Shown one piece after another: positions 1 to 7,330 of a stretch of DNA of 32,394 nt. The notes beneath the pieces are model-generated. The model saw only the letters and a program-made list of their open reading frames with translations. It searched no databases and was not told where the DNA came from. Both the position numbers and the translations under genes were made by a program. Position 1 is the stretch's first letter. Each line of letters starts with the position of its first letter. Source of the stretch: Aridibacter famidurans (GTDB lineage: Bacteria > Acidobacteriota > Blastocatellia > Pyrinomonadales > Pyrinomonadaceae). The stretch is taken from positions 1-32,394 of the forward strand of contig JAGFIQ010000067.1 of the NCBI GenBank assembly GCA_024103495.1, read 5' to 3'.

Positions 1-9
1 AATTGTGGT

Positions 10-39
10 CCCCCGGCACGCCTCGCTGAGGCGAGGGGG
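10..39. repeat. GC-rich imperfect hairpin downstream of the amidohydrolase genes
   Basis: Nested inverted repeat. CCCCC at 10-14 can pair with GGGGG at 35-39, and inside it CGCCTC (19-24) pairs with GAGGCG (28-33) around a GCT loop. It lies about 45 bp beyond the stop of the minus-strand amidohydrolase. No T-run follows on either strand, so it is not a classical intrinsic terminator. It may stabilise the 3' end of the message or be a dispersed hairpin repeat. Confidence 0.35.
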
Positions 40-82
40 CAACTGATGGCTGCCGGCAATGCGATCTGTCTAACGTGTGCGA

Positions 83-1348
83 TCAGCGTGTGATCTCGCT
101 GACGATCACGCCGTTGATCATCGTACCTGTGCAGTGCGTCGCGTATTCGAACGGGTCTCCGTCGTACATCGCGAGGTCCGCGTCCTTTCCGACCTTGATC
201 GATCCGATCCTGGATTCCATACCGAGGATCTTCGCGGCGTTGATCGTGATCGTCGCCAGCACCTGCTCGAACGTGAGACCGTATGCGACCAGCTGACCGG
301 CCTCGAACAGCACGACGCGCGTCTTCGGCACGTATGTCTCATAACCGCTCTGAAGCGCGAACGGGATGCCCGCGTCGAGGAGTTTCCTGGCGGTCGCCAT
401 CGACAGATTCTCTGTCTCGCCGCCGGCGCGGTACATCGTCGGGTGCAGGAACACGGGAAAGCCAGACGCCTTGATCTCGTCGAGGAGCATATGGGCTTCC
501 GAAGCGCCGTCCAGGACGATGTCAATGTCGAACTCGTCCGCGATCCGAAGCGCGGTCATGATGTCCCGCGAAGTGTGCGCGGTCACGAGAAGCGGGATCT
601 CCTTGTCGATCACCTTCTTCAGCACTTCAAGTTTAAGATCGCGCGGCGCGTCTTCCTTCTTGCCGTAGCTCGATGCCTTGATCAGGATCTCGCGGAGCAT
701 CGCCGCCTGCTTGGCGCTCGTGCCGGGCGGCTTTCCGCCGCTGTTCATCGCACCCTGTCCGATCGTGACAGCGATCATCGCGAGCGGCCGGACGGTCGCC
801 TCGTCAACGTTGTCTCCGACGGTCTTCGCGATCATCGTCTGCCCGGAGATAAGCGCTGCCGGCGCGTGGCCCGTGTGGATAGTCGTCACCCCGAGGCTTC
901 TCACCCACTTCACAAGCTCTTCCTCCGCGTTGTAAGCGTCGATCGCGCGAAGCTCCGGCTGGATCGGCGCCGATTCCTCGACCTGCATCTGGTCGTGAGG
1001 CTGGTTCATATAACCCGCGAGCCCGATCACGGAATGCGCGTCGATCAAACCCGGAGTCACGACCTTCGCGGTCACTACCTTGTAGCCTGAAGGTATGCGC
1101 ACGCTCGATTCGGGGCCGACCGCCTCGATCTTCCCGTTTTTAGTCAGGATCACGCCGTCCTTGATCACCCTGCCGTCCATGGTGTAGATGGTTTCGCCGC
1201 GAACCGCGATCTGGCCGACCACGTTCGTCGAAACCAGTAAGAGAAGAGCAAGTCCGGAAACAAATGCTTTGAACCTGGAACCTGGAACTTTGAACCTTGA
1301 ACCCGGGACTTCGAACTTTGAACCTGGAACCTGGAACTCTCTATTCAT
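83..1348 (-). CDS. Exported amidohydrolase-family protein, probably catalytically degenerate
   Basis: 421 residues. The N-terminus carries three FxVPGS-type repeats (about 5-27), then a hydrophobic segment (about 29-45) that looks like a secretion signal, then an amidohydrolase fold ending in the typical RIGSIKVGKDADLAMYDGDP strand region. The start is ATG 1348: GGGAGGG lies at 1353-1359, and no ATG, GTG or TTG occurs between the repeats and the hydrophobic segment. The ATG sits inside the last codons of the upstream paralogue (8-bp overlap), so translation is probably coupled. Aligned by eye with that paralogue, the HxH metal motif reads His105-Ser-Val107, a later ligand His is Gly (DGASE against QHVSE), and the Asp-Asp active-site region is Glu-Thr. 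I infer a non-catalytic or altered-activity partner of the upstream enzyme. Substrate unknown. Confidence 0.85.
   Translation of the reverse strand: MNREFQVPGSKFEVPGSRFKVPGSRFKAFVSGLALLLLVSTNVVGQIAVRGETIYTMDGRVIKDGVILTKNGKIEAVGPESSVRIPSGYKVVTAKVVTPGLIDAHSVIGLAGYMNQPHDQMQVEESAPIQPELRAIDAYNAEEELVKWVRSLGVTTIHTGHAPAALISGQTMIAKTVGDNVDEATVRPLAMIAVTIGQGAMNSGGKPPGTSAKQAAMLREILIKASSYGKKEDAPRDLKLEVLKKVIDKEIPLLVTAHTSRDIMTALRIADEFDIDIVLDGASEAHMLLDEIKASGFPVFLHPTMYRAGGETENLSMATARKLLDAGIPFALQSGYETYVPKTRVVLFEAGQLVAYGLTFEQVLATITINAAKILGMESRIGSIKVGKDADLAMYDGDPFEYATHCTGTMINGVIVSEITR
1264..1345 (-). repeat. Tandem GTTCCAGGTTC-type repeats inside a coding start
   Basis: Degenerate copies of GTTC(C/A)AGGTTC and AAAGTTC-like units run through the first codons of the amidohydrolase. 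In frame they encode FQVPGSK, FEVPGSR and FKVPGSR in succession. The unit looks like a dispersed non-coding repeat that has been captured between the start codon and the signal segment without breaking the frame. Confidence 0.75.
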
Positions 1349-2663
1349 ACTGCCCTCCCACGTCGCCGTCGAAGCAATCGATATGTACAAGACGGTCGTT
1401 CGTAGCCCCGTAGCCGCCGACCGCGACAAGGTAATCCTCCGCGTTGCTCCGGTCAAAGACCTTCTCGCCGTCCACCCACGTCTGAAGCACGTTCGTGTAA
1501 ATGCTCAGCGGATCGCCGGACAGAATGATAAAATCGGCGTCCTTGCCCGCCTCGAGCGAACCGATCCGGTCCTCAAGATCAAGCATCTTCGCGCCGGCCA
1601 TCGTCATTCCGTAAAGCGCGGCGTCGCGGCTCATCCCCGCGCGGACCGCAAAACCGGCCTGGCGAAGGAAGAACCTCGAATCGGTAATGTAATCGTCAGT
1701 GTGGAATCCGACGACGGCTCCCGCCTTTTCAAGCGCGGCACCGTTGACCCAACGTATGTCCATCGTTTCGAGCTTTCCACCGGGTGCGTCGACGAGGATT
1801 AGCGAAGAAGGGACTCCGGCGGCCGCGATCTCGTCGGCGACCTTCCACGCCTCGGAAACGTGCTGCAGCACGAGCCGGAAGCCGAATTCCTTCTGAAGCC
1901 TCAGGACGGTCAGGATGTCGTCGTGGCGGTGGGTGTGATGGTGCACGACCCGCTTGCCTTCCAGAACCTCGACAAGCGTTTCAAGCGCGAGATCGCGCGG
2001 AGGAAGTTTCGATTCGTCATCGCCTGCTTTTTCGATCTTCGCCTTGTATTCCTGCGCCTTTATGAACCTTTCGCGGACGAGCGCGGCGGATTTCGCGCGT
2101 GTACCCGGCCAGCTTCCCGAACTGCGTATGCTGTTCGTTCCGTTCGCGAACTTTATACCGCCCATGTAATCGCCGTCGGCGTCCAAGATCAGAACGTCGT
2201 CGATCTTGTTCGCTCCGTCGCGAAGCTTAACGTATAGCGTCTGGCCGCTGTCGAGGTGGCCGGAGCCGGGCATTATGTTCGCGACGGTTATCCCGCCGGA
2301 CTGCGCCCTCTGAAATCCGGATGACCGGACGTTTATCGAATCCAGCGTCCGGATCTCCGGCTGGATAGGCCCGGAACCGTCGGCTCCTGCGACTTCGCCT
2401 ATGTGGCTGTGGGTATCGACGAGGCCGGGCATTATGACCTTGCCTTTCACATCGACAATGATCGTGTCGGCCGTGAATACGCGGCCGGTGGCATCGCCTA
2501 TCTCGACGATCTTGCCCTTATGGATCAACAGATAGCCGTTCTCGATCGGCTGGCCGACGATCGGGATGATCTTCGCGCCGACGAATGCCGTCCTCATTTC
2601 CTGCGCTGCCGCGGAGGCTGCAAACAGGAAGAGAACGGAAAGAACACAAAGGTACCTTTTCAT
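1341..2663 (-). CDS. Exported amidohydrolase (imidazolonepropionase-like family)
   Basis: 440 residues with a clear signal peptide (about 1-20, ending AASAAAQ). It has the complete metal-site set of the amidohydrolase superfamily: His85-Ser-His87 after the first beta-strand (VDTHSHIG), a His-rich HTHRH stretch at 243-247, His268 in QHVSEAW, and Asp323/Asp324 in FHTDDY. The C-terminal RIGSLEAGKDADFIILSGDPLS segment is typical of the composite beta domain. These enzymes hydrolyse C-N bonds in cyclic amides, dipeptides or related molecules, but the substrate cannot be read from the sequence. It is first in a two-gene unit with the degenerate paralogue. The start is supported by GAGGAAA seven bases upstream of ATG 2663. 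The signal peptide suggests a periplasmic location. Confidence 0.9.
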   Translation of the reverse strand: MKRYLCVLSVLFLFAASAAAQEMRTAFVGAKIIPIVGQPIENGYLLIHKGKIVEIGDATGRVFTADTIIVDVKGKVIMPGLVDTHSHIGEVAGADGSGPIQPEIRTLDSINVRSSGFQRAQSGGITVANIMPGSGHLDSGQTLYVKLRDGANKIDDVLILDADGDYMGGIKFANGTNSIRSSGSWPGTRAKSAALVRERFIKAQEYKAKIEKAGDDESKLPPRDLALETLVEVLEGKRVVHHHTHRHDDILTVLRLQKEFGFRLVLQHVSEAWKVADEIAAAGVPSSLILVDAPGGKLETMDIRWVNGAALEKAGAVVGFHTDDYITDSRFFLRQAGFAVRAGMSRDAALYGMTMAGAKMLDLEDRIGSLEAGKDADFIILSGDPLSIYTNVLQTWVDGEKVFDRSNAEDYLVAVGGYGATNDRLVHIDCFDGDVGGQYE

Positions 2664-2697
2664 CTCGGATTTCCTCGGATTGGTTTAAGTGGCTGAG

Positions 2698-2736
2698 GTG
2701 CAACGCTAAAGTGCAATTAATTCGAAACGTTGTCAA
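2698..2736 (-). promoter_or_regulatory. Candidate promoter region of the amidohydrolase pair, with TTGCAC direct repeats
   Basis: On the minus strand a consensus -35 TTGACA (2736-2731) overlaps the stop codon of the histidine kinase gene. No good -10 is evident at normal spacing. Downstream, TTGCAC occurs twice (2716-2711 and 2703-2698) with a 13-bp period, which could be a repressor or activator site. The evidence is motif-level only. Confidence 0.35.
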
Positions 2737-4508
2737 GAATCGGAACTTTCGGATGGTTCTACGCCGATGGGGAGCGTGACTGCGAAGCGGGTTCCCGCGG
2801 GGGAACTCTCGGCCTCGATCGATCCGCCGTGCGCCGTGACGATCCCGTAACAAACCGCCAGGCCCAGCCCGGTTCCGAGGCCTGACGATTTTGTCGTGTA
2901 GAACGGGTCGAAGATCTTTTTCAGATCGTCCTTGCCTATGCCGGGTCCTGAATCTCCGATCGACACTTCGACACCCGCGTCCGCTTTCCTCGATTCGACC
3001 GACAGCCGGCCGCCGTCGGGCATAGCATCGCGGGCATTGAGCAGAAGGTTCAGGAAAACCTGCTGAAGTTGGTCTGAATCCGCCATTATCCTGGGCAACG
3101 CCGGATCGAGAACCGAGCTGACATCCAGCTTCTGGAACTGCTTGTCGAAGCCCGCCAGCCGAAGACCCGTTTGGACGACATCATTGACATCGATCAACAT
3201 TCGCGCCGCCGGTCTTGCGCGAGCAAAGTCCATCATGTCCTTGGTGACGCTCTTTATCCTCGAGATCTGTGTCTGGATCAGGCCCAGCTTTTCGGAAGTC
3301 GCCTCGTCGATTCCGCCGTTCCGCTCGATCATCTGGATCAGCGACGATATCGACGCTAGCGGATTGTTGACCTCGTGTGCGACACCCGCCGAAAGGGTGC
3401 CCAGCGCCGCGAGCTTTTCGGTCCGGATCAGCTGTTCGTTGAGCTTGCGAAGCTCTTCTATGTCGGAGAGCATCTTCCGGCTCATCTCGTTGAACGACTC
3501 AGCCAGAAGACCGATCTCGTCGTTGCTCTTTCTAAGGTCGGCTTCGGTCCCGTATTCTCCGTCCGTGACCTTGACCGCGGCGACCGTCAGCCTCTGAAGG
3601 GGCCTCGAGATCGAGCGTACGATCAGAAGTACGAGAAGGAGATTTGGAACAAGCGCAGAGATCACACTGAAGACAAGGTACTTTCGCCACGCGTACAGGT
3701 CCATTCCGTCGCGGAAAGCCCACCAAACGATCGGCACCTGGAAGATCGCGAAGCTTATGATCGCGACGGATGCGATGCTCAATGCGACCTTGTAAGTGAT
3801 CGGGAACAGCCGGAACTGGTCCAGTGCGGTCTGCAGTGAAAAAAGCCTGAAGTTCGAGATCGCGTAAGCGTAGATCAGCACCCCGGGAAGCACGAAGATC
3901 GAGCTGTAAGGAAGCAAGGCGTAGATCCCGAAGTATGGAAGCGCAATGTTGGCGAGCGTTTTCAGTACGACCGTGATCGAAAGCGCCCATAGGATCGCGC
4001 CCAGCTGCTGCCCTTCCTGAGTTCCTTTCAGGGTACGGTACTTCCCGAACAATACCGTCGCGCCGAATCCAAAGACAATGTAAACATATACAACGAAGGC
4101 ATATGCGAGCGGAGTGAGCGAGATCTCAAAGTTCGTCCCGTCGTAACTGACGGTTTGCCAAAGCAGGCCCGCAAATGCCGCCGGAATGAGGATCAGGCCC
4201 GGAGAAAAGAGCACCGCCGCGCGTTTCCTCGGCGTCCTTTCGTTTCCTGGAAACACCCACGCGAAGATCGCCAGCGCGCATTGCATCAAGAGCGAGATGA
4301 CGAAACTGGTAGCGACCCACCATCCTGCGGGAAAACCTTCGCGGTGAGAGAAATTCCAGAATACCAGGTCTTTTACTGTCCAGAGCGCGAGAAAAGAAAT
4401 GAACGCGGCGAAGGTTTGATTTGCCCGGTTTCTGGGGTCGGCGACGAATACGTAGAATCCAAGAAGGACCAGCAAGAGTAGCGAAAAGAGATGAAGAAGC
4501 TCGAGCAT
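2733..4508 (-). CDS. Multi-TM sensor histidine kinase
   Basis: 591 residues from ATG 4508. The N-terminal half has about seven or eight hydrophobic segments (7TM-receptor-like sensor region). A HAMP linker follows (SRPLQRLTVAAVKVTDGEYG), then a HisKA dimerisation helix with the phosphoacceptor His378 in AGVAHEVNNPLAS. The HATPase domain has an N box (FLNLLLNARDAM), a G1 box (DSGPGIGKDD) and a G2 box (GTGLGLAVCYGIV). An in-frame ATG at 4577 would add 23 residues, but it places a 23-bp palindrome inside the coding start and has no Shine-Dalgarno. ATG 4508 sits right before the first TM helix, although it too has no clear Shine-Dalgarno. No response regulator is adjacent, so this is an orphan kinase within the window. 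The input signal is unknown. Confidence 0.88.
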   Translation of the reverse strand: MLELLHLFSLLLLVLLGFYVFVADPRNRANQTFAAFISFLALWTVKDLVFWNFSHREGFPAGWWVATSFVISLLMQCALAIFAWVFPGNERTPRKRAAVLFSPGLILIPAAFAGLLWQTVSYDGTNFEISLTPLAYAFVVYVYIVFGFGATVLFGKYRTLKGTQEGQQLGAILWALSITVVLKTLANIALPYFGIYALLPYSSIFVLPGVLIYAYAISNFRLFSLQTALDQFRLFPITYKVALSIASVAIISFAIFQVPIVWWAFRDGMDLYAWRKYLVFSVISALVPNLLLVLLIVRSISRPLQRLTVAAVKVTDGEYGTEADLRKSNDEIGLLAESFNEMSRKMLSDIEELRKLNEQLIRTEKLAALGTLSAGVAHEVNNPLASISSLIQMIERNGGIDEATSEKLGLIQTQISRIKSVTKDMMDFARARPAARMLIDVNDVVQTGLRLAGFDKQFQKLDVSSVLDPALPRIMADSDQLQQVFLNLLLNARDAMPDGGRLSVESRKADAGVEVSIGDSGPGIGKDDLKKIFDPFYTTKSSGLGTGLGLAVCYGIVTAHGGSIEAESSPAGTRFAVTLPIGVEPSESSDS

Positions 4509-4552
4509 ACAGGCTGCCGTCAGGCGCGCATCGCCGCCGAAAAAGCACGAAA

Positions 4553-4575
4553 GGGAAGCGAAAATTTCGCTTCCC
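4553..4575. repeat. Perfect 23-bp palindrome upstream of the histidine kinase
   Basis: Arms GGGAAGCGAAA (4553-4563) and TTTCGCTTCCC (4565-4575) are perfect reverse complements around one base. It lies between the stop of the DUF2490 gene (4627) and the preferred start of the kinase (4508). It could be an operator for the kinase or part of the 3' hairpin of the DUF2490 message. Confidence 0.7.
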
Positions 4576-4626
4576 ATTCTAACCGAATCCGGAATTCAAG
4601 ACACCGCAGCTTTGAGCCGCCGAATT

Positions 4627-5319
4627 CTAGTCGATCGTGAACTTGAGGTTTACGCCGACGATGTTCACGCTCCGGAGCCTCGGGCCCGTATTGTTCTGCA
4701 GCATATAGAAGAATTCGGCGGACGCATTCTTGTTGAACTTCTTCTCGATCCCTCCGGAGAGCTCATTTCTGGAGAACTCGTTAGCACGAAAATCATAGAA
4801 GGGCTCGGTTGCCGCAAAGACGCTGAAGATTTCATCGTCGTTGTGCCGGATCGGCACCTTCAGCTTGACCTTGTTCCGGTAGCGTACGGAATCTCCTCTG
4901 GAATGGCGGATCCTGTACTCGACCCGGCTCCTGTTACTTAGTGAGAACTTTTTCCACTTGTTCTCGGCCGTGACCTCGAAGCGAAGCCGATGCTCGAAAG
5001 ACTTCGCGTTCCTGACAGGCTGCTCGGCTATGTAGTAATAGCTTGGAGTGAACTTAAGGTACTTGTTCAACGGTATGTCGACGCCGAATCCGATCCTCTC
5101 GCTCACGAAGTGGCGAAAGTTCTGCCCTACCCGAAAAGTGCCCATGATGAACGGCGTGGCCACCTTCTTCTTTGTTCCGTCGTCGCCTGTTTTCGTGAAC
5201 GAAGGAAAGTAAAGCTTCGTTTCGTTCCAGAACTGGGCGTCGGTCTCGTTGTCGTCCTGGGCCGGGGCCGCAGAGGCGGCCGCCAGCAGAATAAGCGCTA
5301 GAAGAGTGTATTTTTTCAT
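4627..5319 (-). CDS. DUF2490 family outer-membrane protein
   Basis: 230 residues with a signal peptide (about 1-20, ending ASAAPAQ). The mature part is made of alternating hydrophobic and polar beta-strands and ends in an aromatic-containing strand (VGVNLKFTID), as in small outer-membrane barrels. The central NRSRVEYR and RYRNKVKLKVP segments match my recollection of the DUF2490 family, whose function is not established. It sits between the kinase and two membrane proteins on the same strand. Its upstream region carries a well-formed Pho-box-like operator and a close -10, so it is probably a regulated single unit, with a very short leader if that -10 is used. Confidence 0.8.
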   Translation of the reverse strand: MKKYTLLALILLAAASAAPAQDDNETDAQFWNETKLYFPSFTKTGDDGTKKKVATPFIMGTFRVGQNFRHFVSERIGFGVDIPLNKYLKFTPSYYYIAEQPVRNAKSFEHRLRFEVTAENKWKKFSLSNRSRVEYRIRHSRGDSVRYRNKVKLKVPIRHNDDEIFSVFAATEPFYDFRANEFSRNELSGGIEKKFNKNASAEFFYMLQNNTGPRLRSVNIVGVNLKFTID

Positions 5320-5332
5320 CCGGGAGTAGACG

Positions 5333-5403
5333 ATAATATGGAAGGCATTACAGGAATGTTACAGGTTAATGAACATTCTGTAACAATTTCAGGAGCCTGT
5401 AAT
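5333..5403 (-). promoter_or_regulatory. Nested TTACAG/CTGTAA operator with Pho-box-like spacing
   Basis: On the minus strand CTGTAAC (5364-5358), four bases, then CTGTAAT (5353-5347) gives two half-sites with an 11-bp period. This is the layout of the E. coli Pho box (CTGTCAT, N4, CTGTCAT). A TATTAT -10 (5338-5333) starts eight bases downstream, and the DUF2490 ATG is at 5319. Inverted copies follow on the other side: TGTTACAG (5357-5364) with CTGTAACA (5378-5385), and ATTACAGG (5347-5354) with CCTGTAAT (5396-5403). I infer an OmpR/PhoB-type regulator site. The identity of the regulator is unknown. Confidence 0.55.
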
Positions 5404-5424
5404 GTCAATGTTACCGACCCGTGA

Positions 5425-6078
5425 TCAGGCAGGAAATCCGAGGATCAGCGCGGCTAGGGTCGCCGCAACTCCGATCGCCGATGGGTAAAGATGTCTTCGC
5501 TCGATCACATCACCCTGCCGGAGCGCTGAATGCAGAAGGGAAAAAACCGGAAGTGCAGCGCATCCGGCTGCAGCGCCTATGACTGCGCCGGGGATCGCGC
5601 CGAAGAGAAAGATCGGTGCCCCGCCGGCGCCGCCGGCAAGAATTCCCCAAGTTGTCCCGACAAATGGCAGCATCGCGAAACGCGCCGGCAAGGAGAACTG
5701 GTCGAGTTCGCGAACGATCTTCCCTACGATCTTTCCGGTAAAGTAACCGGTTGCGGCGGCCGCTGAAGTCACCAGAGACGTGATAAGGAAGTAGGCGCCG
5801 ACGTCATCCCCGGGCGAATCGGTCGCAAGCCGTAAAAAGAAGGCGGCCGGGGGGAGTATCCCGGTCCACAACCCTAAAATCGCAAAAGATCTCTCGTAGC
5901 CTACCGCTCCGGGAAGGTGTGTCTCGTCCGATACCTCTCTTTTACTCAGCGCAGCGTATTCCGCGTTGAGCTCGATCAGCCTGTTCAGTCTTCGTTCTGC
6001 AAATGCGACCTCATCAGGACCGTGTTCGATCTCAGCGGAATATCCGGTTTCGTTCTCCTTGTATCGGTGTTTCTCCAT
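5425..6078 (-). CDS. Polytopic membrane protein of unknown function
   Basis: 217 residues. A charged N-terminal region of about 60 residues, with a helical stretch VAFAERRLNRLIELNAEYAALSKREV, is followed by about four to five hydrophobic segments. These include a Gly/Ala-rich stretch (about 138-182: TWGILAGGAGGAPIFLFGAIPGAVIGA), and the protein ends in a last TM helix. I do not recognise the family. The ATG at 6078 lies 94 bp inside the upstream gene and has no convincing Shine-Dalgarno; the nearest purine run is the AAGGG about 13 bases upstream. The frame is the -1 frame relative to the upstream gene, and the slippery heptamer at 6081-6087 lies directly before the ATG. It may therefore be made as the C-terminal half of a fusion (see findings). 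Confidence 0.7.
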   Translation of the reverse strand: MEKHRYKENETGYSAEIEHGPDEVAFAERRLNRLIELNAEYAALSKREVSDETHLPGAVGYERSFAILGLWTGILPPAAFFLRLATDSPGDDVGAYFLITSLVTSAAAATGYFTGKIVGKIVRELDQFSLPARFAMLPFVGTTWGILAGGAGGAPIFLFGAIPGAVIGAAAGCAALPVFSLLHSALRQGDVIERRHLYPSAIGVAATLAALILGFPA

Positions 6079-6740
6079 AGCTTTTTTAATGCCCTTGGTC
6101 TTTTCGCCGCGATGAATTTTCCGGGTACTTCCTTTGCAGCCTTTGAAATCCGATCGGAGGCTTCGATGTTCCCGGAAAGTTCGAACAACCGGATGAACGC
6201 TGAATGAACCTTCGGGTCTCGAGGACCGAACCTCGACAGCCGTTCATGCAGGTCGATCAGTTCACGTGTAACTTGTCTGCGATGTCTTTCGACAACAGAG
6301 CGGTTGCGCCTCGCGATGATAGCCGCAAACAAATCAGGGTTGGGATGTCCATCGATCTCCGTAAGGCCCGCGAGCCGGGGAGGACCAGAGGAGCCATCGT
6401 CTGCGTGGATCGCAGATATCCCTGCGAAACGCTCGACGGTGTTCCGTACGTCGTAGATAGCAAGTCCCGAGCGGGCCGCTGATGCTTCGATCATCCTGGA
6501 GCACTCACGGATCTCGGGGCCGATGCCCGGAAGCTTCCGTTCGGGATCGCTCGACCCGGAGCTATTTAACTTCGGGGTAACGAGCCTGTGCAATAGTGAC
6601 GGAAGGTAAGCGATCCAGAAGAGTGCAACGACAACGGCCAAAGCGTGCCTTCGAGCGCCGGATTTTCGGGTGTAGTAATAATGAACTCCGAAAGGTGTTC
6701 CGCAGGCGAGGTAGATGATCAATGCTTGAAAAAGGTCCAT
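5985..6740 (-). CDS. Membrane-anchored protein of unknown function, overlapping the next gene
   Basis: 251 residues. Two hydrophobic segments at the N-terminus (about 3-20 and 32-52) are followed by a charged soluble domain rich in Arg and Glu (ERHRRQVTRELIDLHERLSRFG). I do not recognise a family. The last 31 residues, after the A AAA AAG heptamer at 6087-6081, have low-complexity shadow-like composition (RNTDTRRTKPDIPLRSNT), unlike the rest. This suggests that the zero-frame tail is either a non-conserved extension or the result of a missing base. No clear Shine-Dalgarno precedes ATG 6740. First gene of a probable two-gene unit with 5425-6078. Confidence 0.65.
   Translation of the reverse strand: MDLFQALIIYLACGTPFGVHYYYTRKSGARRHALAVVVALFWIAYLPSLLHRLVTPKLNSSGSSDPERKLPGIGPEIRECSRMIEASAARSGLAIYDVRNTVERFAGISAIHADDGSSGPPRLAGLTEIDGHPNPDLFAAIIARRNRSVVERHRRQVTRELIDLHERLSRFGPRDPKVHSAFIRLFELSGNIEASDRISKAAKEVPGKFIAAKRPRALKKLWRNTDTRRTKPDIPLRSNTVLMRSHLQNED
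6081..6087 (-). other. A AAA AAG slippery heptamer (candidate -1 frameshift site)
   Basis: In the frame of the 5985-6740 gene the codons read TTA AAA AAG CTA, giving a canonical X XXY YYZ heptamer. A -1 slip makes the next codons GCT ATG GAG, which is the frame of the 5425-6078 gene. AAGGG lies a few bases upstream on the same strand. Confidence 0.5.
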
Positions 6741-7066
6741 CGATCATTTGGAAGCGCAACCGACGTGCCAGCGGACTCGGCCGGACCAGTGGGCCGGATC
6801 TCATCGGCCAGGCCAGCGAAATTAGTGTCGAACAGCAATTCGACGGAACCGATGTGTCCGAAGATGCGTTACAACCATTAGCATTAAGCCAAACTCATAA
6901 GGGGCGTTTGCAGATTGCGAACTCCCGGCCTTTGGGCTGACGGCAAATCCTGACCTTGAAACCGTCCGCCCGCCCGAGACGAAAATCTAGTTGGGAATAA
7001 GACGGCTTCGAACTGCGATTATCAGGTTTCATACTTTTCATACACAAATTCAAAGGAACCGAGGCA
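6741..7066. other. Divergent intergenic region of 326 bp
   Basis: This region separates the minus-strand membrane protein from the plus-strand 73-residue gene and should hold both promoters. Visible elements are a small inverted repeat GTCGAA (6827-6832) with TTCGAC (6839-6844), and a direct repeat TTTCATAC (7027-7034 and 7036-7043) just upstream of the small gene. I see no convincing consensus promoter and no credible gene. The open frames here are short and overlap the small gene in antisense. Confidence 0.4.
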
Positions 7067-7288
7067 ATGAAAAAATCAAAAGCAAAGATAAAAGTGATCC
7101 GTAAGAGGGATCTGAAGGTAGTTGACGCTCCGCCCGAAAGAACCGTGGAGCCGGGCAGAAAATCAGCAAGGAGAATGGTCTCCAACGTTTCGACGTGGGT
7201 CAGCGAGCTTCAGCGTCGAAAGCGAGCTGAAACAAAGGAAGCGCTCGACAAGCTCTTCCCCGTGAAGCCGCAGACGGATTGCTCTTGA
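7067..7288 (+). CDS. Small basic protein of unknown function
   Basis: 73 residues. The N-terminus is Lys/Arg-rich (MKKSKAKIKVIRKRDLKVV). A short Pro-containing stretch follows, then a predicted amphipathic helix (RRMVSNVSTWVSELQRRKRAETKEALDKLF, about 40-66). Start choice is supported by AGGAACCGAGG just before ATG 7067. The gene stands alone between its own upstream region and a strong intrinsic terminator, so it is a single-gene transcription unit. The basic charge could suit nucleic-acid or ribosome contact, but that is a guess. Confidence 0.75.
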   Translation: MKKSKAKIKVIRKRDLKVVDAPPERTVEPGRKSARRMVSNVSTWVSELQRRKRAETKEALDKLFPVKPQTDCS

Positions 7289-7330
7289 ACGGTTCCCATC
7301 ATCTCGCGGCGCTCGCAGCCAACCAGCCCC

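Noticed and set aside
77..1090. A 337-codon plus-strand frame opposite the degenerate amidohydrolase
   Set aside because: Antisense shadow; composition is His/Arg/Asp-rich without family features.
2733..4577. Longer histidine kinase start at 4577
   Set aside because: The extra 23 residues cross a perfect 23-bp palindrome and lack a ribosome site; ATG 4508 lies directly before the first TM helix. Not fully excluded.
6895..7185. A minus-strand frame of 96 codons over the small basic gene
   Set aside because: Overlaps the better supported plus-strand gene with Shine-Dalgarno and terminator; it has no start signal of its own.
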